Shown: piece by piece, positions 7,734-10,394 of the stretch | Layout: each line of letters opens with the position of its first letter | Position numbering within the stretch: the stretch's first letter is position 1 | Source: Candidatus Zixiibacteriota bacterium | Lineage (GTDB): Bacteria > Blakebacterota > Blakebacteria > Blakebacterales > Blakebacteraceae | Assembly: GCA_030604325.1 (NCBI GenBank) | Contig: JAUVWC010000014.1 | Span: 1 to 10,394 of the forward strand | DNA length: 10,394 bases | Direction of reading: 5' to 3' | Program-made: the position numbers and the translations under genes | The notes under the pieces: generated by a model | The model's database searches: none | The model's input: the letters and a program-made list of their open reading frames with translations, nothing else | What the model was told of the DNA's origin: nothing

Positions 7734-8171
7734 ATGAATTCACGGTCGGACCATCGCGCAGTTGTCTGGATTGTTTCTCTTGTGCTGGTGGTCGGGGCAT
7801 GTGGTGAGCCTGCGCCGGAGAAATTGCTTGAAAGGAGTCGCAAGATTCCTGAGTTATATCAGTTCGGCACACTCTACATACCGCTCTACCAGCAGGCTGT
7901 AGCTGACAGCGACTGGACGGCGATCCGGCAGGGGATCCGGGAGATCGTCCGCCTGAAGCAGTTGGTGAACCGCCAGGATGTGCCCGACAACATCATACTG
8001 AGGAAGCAGGAGTGGGAGTCGAACCAGCGGCTTTTCAGTCGGGCGGTCGACAATCTGAGTGTCGTCATGGGTTGGACGGGAGCCAGGGCCGACCTGGGGA
8101 GAATCGAGATCGCCGAGGGAGTTCAGAGCGTCTACGACTGGTGGCAGATGCTGGTGGAAATGGTCAGATGA
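7734..8171 (+). CDS. Small predicted lipoprotein of unknown function
   Basis: I do not recognise this 145-residue protein. It has a lipoprotein signal: basic N-terminus with R4, H7 and R8, a hydrophobic core (about 9-20) and a lipobox-like VGAC with C23 as the lipidated residue. The mature ~123 residues look almost all helical, with heptad-like hydrophobic spacing and a Trp-rich C-terminal helix (YDWWQMLVEMVR), suggesting a small helical bundle. There is no CxxCH haem motif or other catalytic signature. AGGAG at 7726-7730 and AGGAGAG at 7718-7724 both precede the ATG. It sits 63 bases after the first permease gene and 28 bases before the GldA-type gene, so it joins the two transporter modules. 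A periplasmic accessory or sensor role is only inferred from position. Confidence 0.75.
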   Translation: MNSRSDHRAVVWIVSLVLVVGACGEPAPEKLLERSRKIPELYQFGTLYIPLYQQAVADSDWTAIRQGIREIVRLKQLVNRQDVPDNIILRKQEWESNQRLFSRAVDNLSVVMGWTGARADLGRIEIAEGVQSVYDWWQMLVEMVR

Positions 8172-8187
8172 TACCTACCAGAAACCT

Positions 8188-8191
8188 GGAG
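8188..8191 (+). promoter_or_regulatory. Shine-Dalgarno selecting the GTG start of the GldA-type gene
   Basis: GGAG lies eight bases before GTG at 8200. The frame stays open to an ATG at 8059, but that would add 47 residues overlapping the lipoprotein gene, with no ABC-family counterpart; the next in-frame ATG (8218) would cut into the first beta strand. Confidence 0.65.
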
Positions 8192-8199
8192 CAGTGTCC

Positions 8200-9171
8200 G
8201 TGATCAGTGTTGAAAGGATGACGAAACGCTACGATGGAATCCTCGCCGTCGATGACATTTCGTTCGAGGTTCAGCAGGGAGAGGTCCTCGGCTTCCTCGG
8301 TCCCAACGGGGCCGGCAAGACCACGACGATGAAGATCCTCACCTGCTACATGCCTCCGACCTCGGGAAATGTCATCATCGGCGGCAAATCGGTGATGCAG
8401 CACTCGCTGGAAATACGTCAGAACCTGGGCTATCTGCCTGAGGACACACCCCTCTACAACTTCATGCCGGTCCTGGAGTATCTCCATTTCGTTGGCCAGA
8501 TACGCGGTCTCGATCCCGCCTACCAGCGGAAGCGCGTAGGCGAAATGATAGAAGTATGCGGGCTGGAGGACGTGCTCCACCGGGACGTCAGGGAGTTATC
8601 GAGAGGGTACCGCCAGCGGGTGGGGCTCGCCCAGGCGCTCATCCACGATCCCGACCTGATAATCCTGGACGAGCCCACCTCGGGCCTCGACCCCAACCAG
8701 ATCGCGCAGATCCGCACAATGATCCACGAATTCGGACGCAAGAAAACGCTGATTCTTTCCACCCACATCCTGCCCGAGGTGCAGGCCACCTGCGACAGGG
8801 TGATCATCATCAACCGGGGCAGGCTGGTGGCCGACGGCAGGCCGGACGAGCTGGCCAGCCGGCTGCACGGTTTCCAGAAAGTGAGGATCGGCTTCGCAGG
8901 TGAAGGATTCAATGCCGCCGAAGCCGCCGCCGCCATGCGCACGGTGGCGGGAATCTGCAGTGTTGAATCGTGCGGTACCGAAGCAGGACTCGAGCTTTTC
9001 GAACTCGAGGCTGAGAAAGACATTGATCCGCGGCTCGACCTGTTCCGCATGGCGGCCGAAAAGGGGTGGCCGCTTGCCGAGCTGCACCTGGAGCGGAGCA
9101 CCCTGGAGGATATCTTCCGCGAGCTGACGGTGGGCGTTGAGCAGGCTGTCGCCACCGGCCCGGCCTCATAG
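8200..9171 (+). CDS. GldA-type ABC transporter ATP-binding protein
   Basis: A 323-residue ATPase read from GTG at 8200. It has Walker A GPNGAGKTT (34-42), signature LSRGYRQR (133-140), Walker B LIILDEP (153-159) and switch H189 in STHILPEVQ. The stretches MKILTCYMPPTSG (44-56) and LGYLPEDTPLYNFMP (76-90) closely resemble Bacteroidota GldA and its relatives in other phyla. A C-terminal extension of about 100 residues ends in ELHLERSTLEDIFRELT (294-310), which is common in this exporter branch. The next two genes encode the matching GldF-type and GldG-type partners, 13 and 12 bases downstream in turn. In Flavobacterium GldAFG is needed for gliding. Relatives are widespread in non-gliding bacteria, where the role is mostly unknown, so I do not assign motility. 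Confidence 0.92.
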   Translation: MISVERMTKRYDGILAVDDISFEVQQGEVLGFLGPNGAGKTTTMKILTCYMPPTSGNVIIGGKSVMQHSLEIRQNLGYLPEDTPLYNFMPVLEYLHFVGQIRGLDPAYQRKRVGEMIEVCGLEDVLHRDVRELSRGYRQRVGLAQALIHDPDLIILDEPTSGLDPNQIAQIRTMIHEFGRKKTLILSTHILPEVQATCDRVIIINRGRLVADGRPDELASRLHGFQKVRIGFAGEGFNAAEAAAAMRTVAGICSVESCGTEAGLELFELEAEKDIDPRLDLFRMAAEKGWPLAELHLERSTLEDIFRELTVGVEQAVATGPAS

Positions 9172-9184
9172 GGGGGAGGGGGAG

Positions 9185-9922
9185 ATGTCGAATCAAACCG
9201 TCACTTCCATCGTTAGCGGGAACATCTGGGCGCTCTACAGGAAAGAGTTGAAGGCGTATTTCAATTCTTCGATCGCCTACGTGGTGATGACCGTCTTCCT
9301 GCTCATGGCCGGCTGGTTCTTCACCCTCGATATATTTCTGGTCGGTCAGGCCACGTTGCGCTCTTTCTTCGAAGTAAGCCGGCTGATCTTTGTCTTCTTC
9401 ATTCCGGCGGTGACGATGCGGCTGCTCGCCGAGGAGATGGCCAGCGGCTCCCTGGAGCTGCTGGTCACCTATCCGGTGACCGACGTCGAGATCGTGCTGT
9501 CCAAGTGGTTGGCGGCCATGACGCTGCTGACCATTACCCTGGCGTTCACATTCGTCTATTTATTCACGGTGATCATACTCGGCAATCCGGATGAGGGAGC
9601 GGTGTTCGGCGGCTACCTGGGGCTGCTGTTGATGGGGGGGGCCGGATGCGCCCTGGGCCTCTTCACCAGCAGCCTGACACGAAACCAGGTGGTGGCCTTC
9701 GTGCTCGCCTTCACCGTTCTCTTCGCGCTGTTCATGCTCGACAATCTTCTCATGTTCATGCCGGCGAGTATAGGAGCCCTCGTCGAGTACCTCTCCTTCG
9801 GCTACCACCTCGACAACCTATCGCGGGGGGTCATCGACAGCCGTGATCTGCTCTACTTCTCATCGTTGACCGTACTGGGGTTGGCCCTGGCGTCCGACCG
9901 CCTGGCGGACCGCAGGGAATAG
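9185..9922 (+). CDS. GldF-type ABC-2 transporter permease
   Basis: A 245-residue, six-helix ABC-2 permease. The amphipathic start IWALYRKELKAYF (14-26) precedes TM1 (about 28-50). The conserved cytoplasmic turn EEMASGSLELLVTYPVTDVEIVLSKW (about 83-108, key residues E84, G87, L89-E90, P96 and K107) is diagnostic of the family, and further helices lie at about 65-80, 108-130, 139-160, 167-190 and 218-237. ATG at 9185 is preceded by GGAG at 9175-9178 with a six-base gap; an upstream in-frame start at 9137 would overlap the ATPase gene and add a non-conserved 16 residues. A run of eight G at 9634-9641 is in frame here but is a natural slippage or sequencing-error spot. It forms the transport channel with the GldA-type ATPase and the GldG-type protein. 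Confidence 0.92.
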   Translation: MSNQTVTSIVSGNIWALYRKELKAYFNSSIAYVVMTVFLLMAGWFFTLDIFLVGQATLRSFFEVSRLIFVFFIPAVTMRLLAEEMASGSLELLVTYPVTDVEIVLSKWLAAMTLLTITLAFTFVYLFTVIILGNPDEGAVFGGYLGLLLMGGAGCALGLFTSSLTRNQVVAFVLAFTVLFALFMLDNLLMFMPASIGALVEYLSFGYHLDNLSRGVIDSRDLLYFSSLTVLGLALASDRLADRRE

Positions 9923-9934
9923 GGGAGGAGGACG

Positions 9935-10394
9935 ATGAGCGAAGCGATAGTGAACGAGACCGCCGGTCAGGTCCGCCGCACGCGATGGATCAACCTCGCC
10001 CTTCTGGCCGGCATCCTCATCCTGATCAACGTGCTGGGCACAAACCAGTTCATCCGGTGGGATCTCACCGGCCGCGGTATCTACAGCCTCAGCTCGGCCA
10101 GCAAGGAGGCGGTTCGCAACCTGGAGGACCAGCTGACCATCAAGGCTTTCTTCAGTGAAGATCTGGAGGCCCCGTACGCCAGTAACGCCCGCTACGTGAA
10201 GGACAAGCTGGATGACTACAAGGCGTACGGGCGCAGGAAGGTCCATTTCGAGTTCATGGATCCGGGCGGTGAGGAGGAACTGCAGCAGGAGGCGGCTCAG
10301 TACGGCATTCAGCCGGCCACGGTACAGGTAGTAGAGAGAGACCGGGTCGAAGTGAAGCAGATCTACATGGCCCTTGTTTTTCTCTACCAGGACC
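9935..10394 (+). CDS. GldG-type auxiliary membrane protein (ABC_transp_aux family), N-terminal 153 residues
   Basis: A frame open to the right edge from an ATG at 9935, with GGAGGAGG at 9924-9931 ending three bases before it (the GGAGG core is six bases away). A basic stretch (RRTR, 14-17) precedes one helix at about 18-36. Then come WDLTGRGIYSLSSASKEAV (42-60) and LTIKAFFSEDLEAPY (67-81), the usual N-terminal hallmarks of GldG and of the ABC-type uncharacterised auxiliary family (DLT..xYSLS, followed by a beta strand with the xVxxFFS pattern). Full-length relatives are typically around 450-600 residues with a second TM helix near the C-terminus, so about two thirds is outside the window. The large soluble part is predicted to be periplasmic. 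It is the third component of the GldA/F/G-type module. Confidence 0.85.
   Translation, partial: MSEAIVNETAGQVRRTRWINLALLAGILILINVLGTNQFIRWDLTGRGIYSLSSASKEAVRNLEDQLTIKAFFSEDLEAPYASNARYVKDKLDDYKAYGRRKVHFEFMDPGGEEELQQEAAQYGIQPATVQVVERDRVEVKQIYMALVFLYQD

Larger units (their letters stand above)
2422..10394 (+). other. Probable eight-gene operon with two ABC exporter modules
   Basis: Eight same-strand genes follow each other with spacings of 2, -1 (TGATG overlap), 22, 63, 28, 13 and 12 bases, and no hairpin-plus-T-run terminator between any pair. The 63-base gap before the lipoprotein gene is the only place with room for an internal promoter; I see no good -35/-10 pair there. The operon continues past the right edge, since the last gene is cut. 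Confidence 0.75.

Noticed and set aside
8059..8199. N-terminal extension of the GldA-type ATPase from an ATG at 8059
   Set aside because: It would overlap the lipoprotein gene by over 100 bases, has no family counterpart, and a GTG with a good Shine-Dalgarno sits exactly where the ABC domain should begin.

Overview
The window looks like bacterial chromosomal DNA, roughly 60 % G+C by eye, and densely coding. It is arranged as two divergent transcription units around a ~230-bp intergenic region. I see no mobile element, phage gene, CRISPR array, tRNA or rRNA. The gene content (a long BNR/sortilin-type beta-propeller protein, an ABC_tran_2-type exporter, and a GldA/GldF/GldG-type ABC module) is typical of the FCB superphylum (Bacteroidota, Gemmatimonadota, Zixibacteria, Latescibacteria) and neighbouring candidate phyla. 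I cannot place it more precisely, and no single gene proves the lineage.

Left arm (minus strand, 1-2191): the N-terminal 730 residues of a secreted BNR-repeat beta-propeller protein with a signal peptide and eight or nine S/T-x-D-x-G-x-T-W motifs. Its C-terminus lies beyond the window edge. Its start has a strong Shine-Dalgarno and a small near-palindrome just upstream.

Right arm (plus strand, 2422 to the window end): eight same-strand genes, with gaps from a 1-base overlap to 63 bases, that read as one operon. In order they are: (1) a geranylgeranyl-reductase-like FAD oxidoreductase; (2) a membrane-anchored protein with a C-terminal transglutaminase-like Cys-His-Asp domain; (3) an ABC ATPase; (4) a ~12-TM ABC_tran_2-type permease; (5) a small unrecognised lipoprotein; (6) a GldA-type ABC ATPase starting at GTG; (7) a GldF-type six-TM permease; (8) the start of a GldG-type auxiliary membrane protein (ABC_transp_aux family), cut by the window edge.

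The operon therefore encodes two complete but different ABC-2-type transporter modules, separated by a lipoprotein and preceded by a redox enzyme and a predicted extracytoplasmic transglutaminase-like protein. The simplest inference is a cell-envelope function such as export or remodelling of an envelope component, possibly involving an isoprenoid. The substrate is not readable from the sequence. The individual families are known. What deserves a second look is the combination, the lipoprotein between the two transporter modules, and what the Gld-type module does when no gliding gene is visible next to it.
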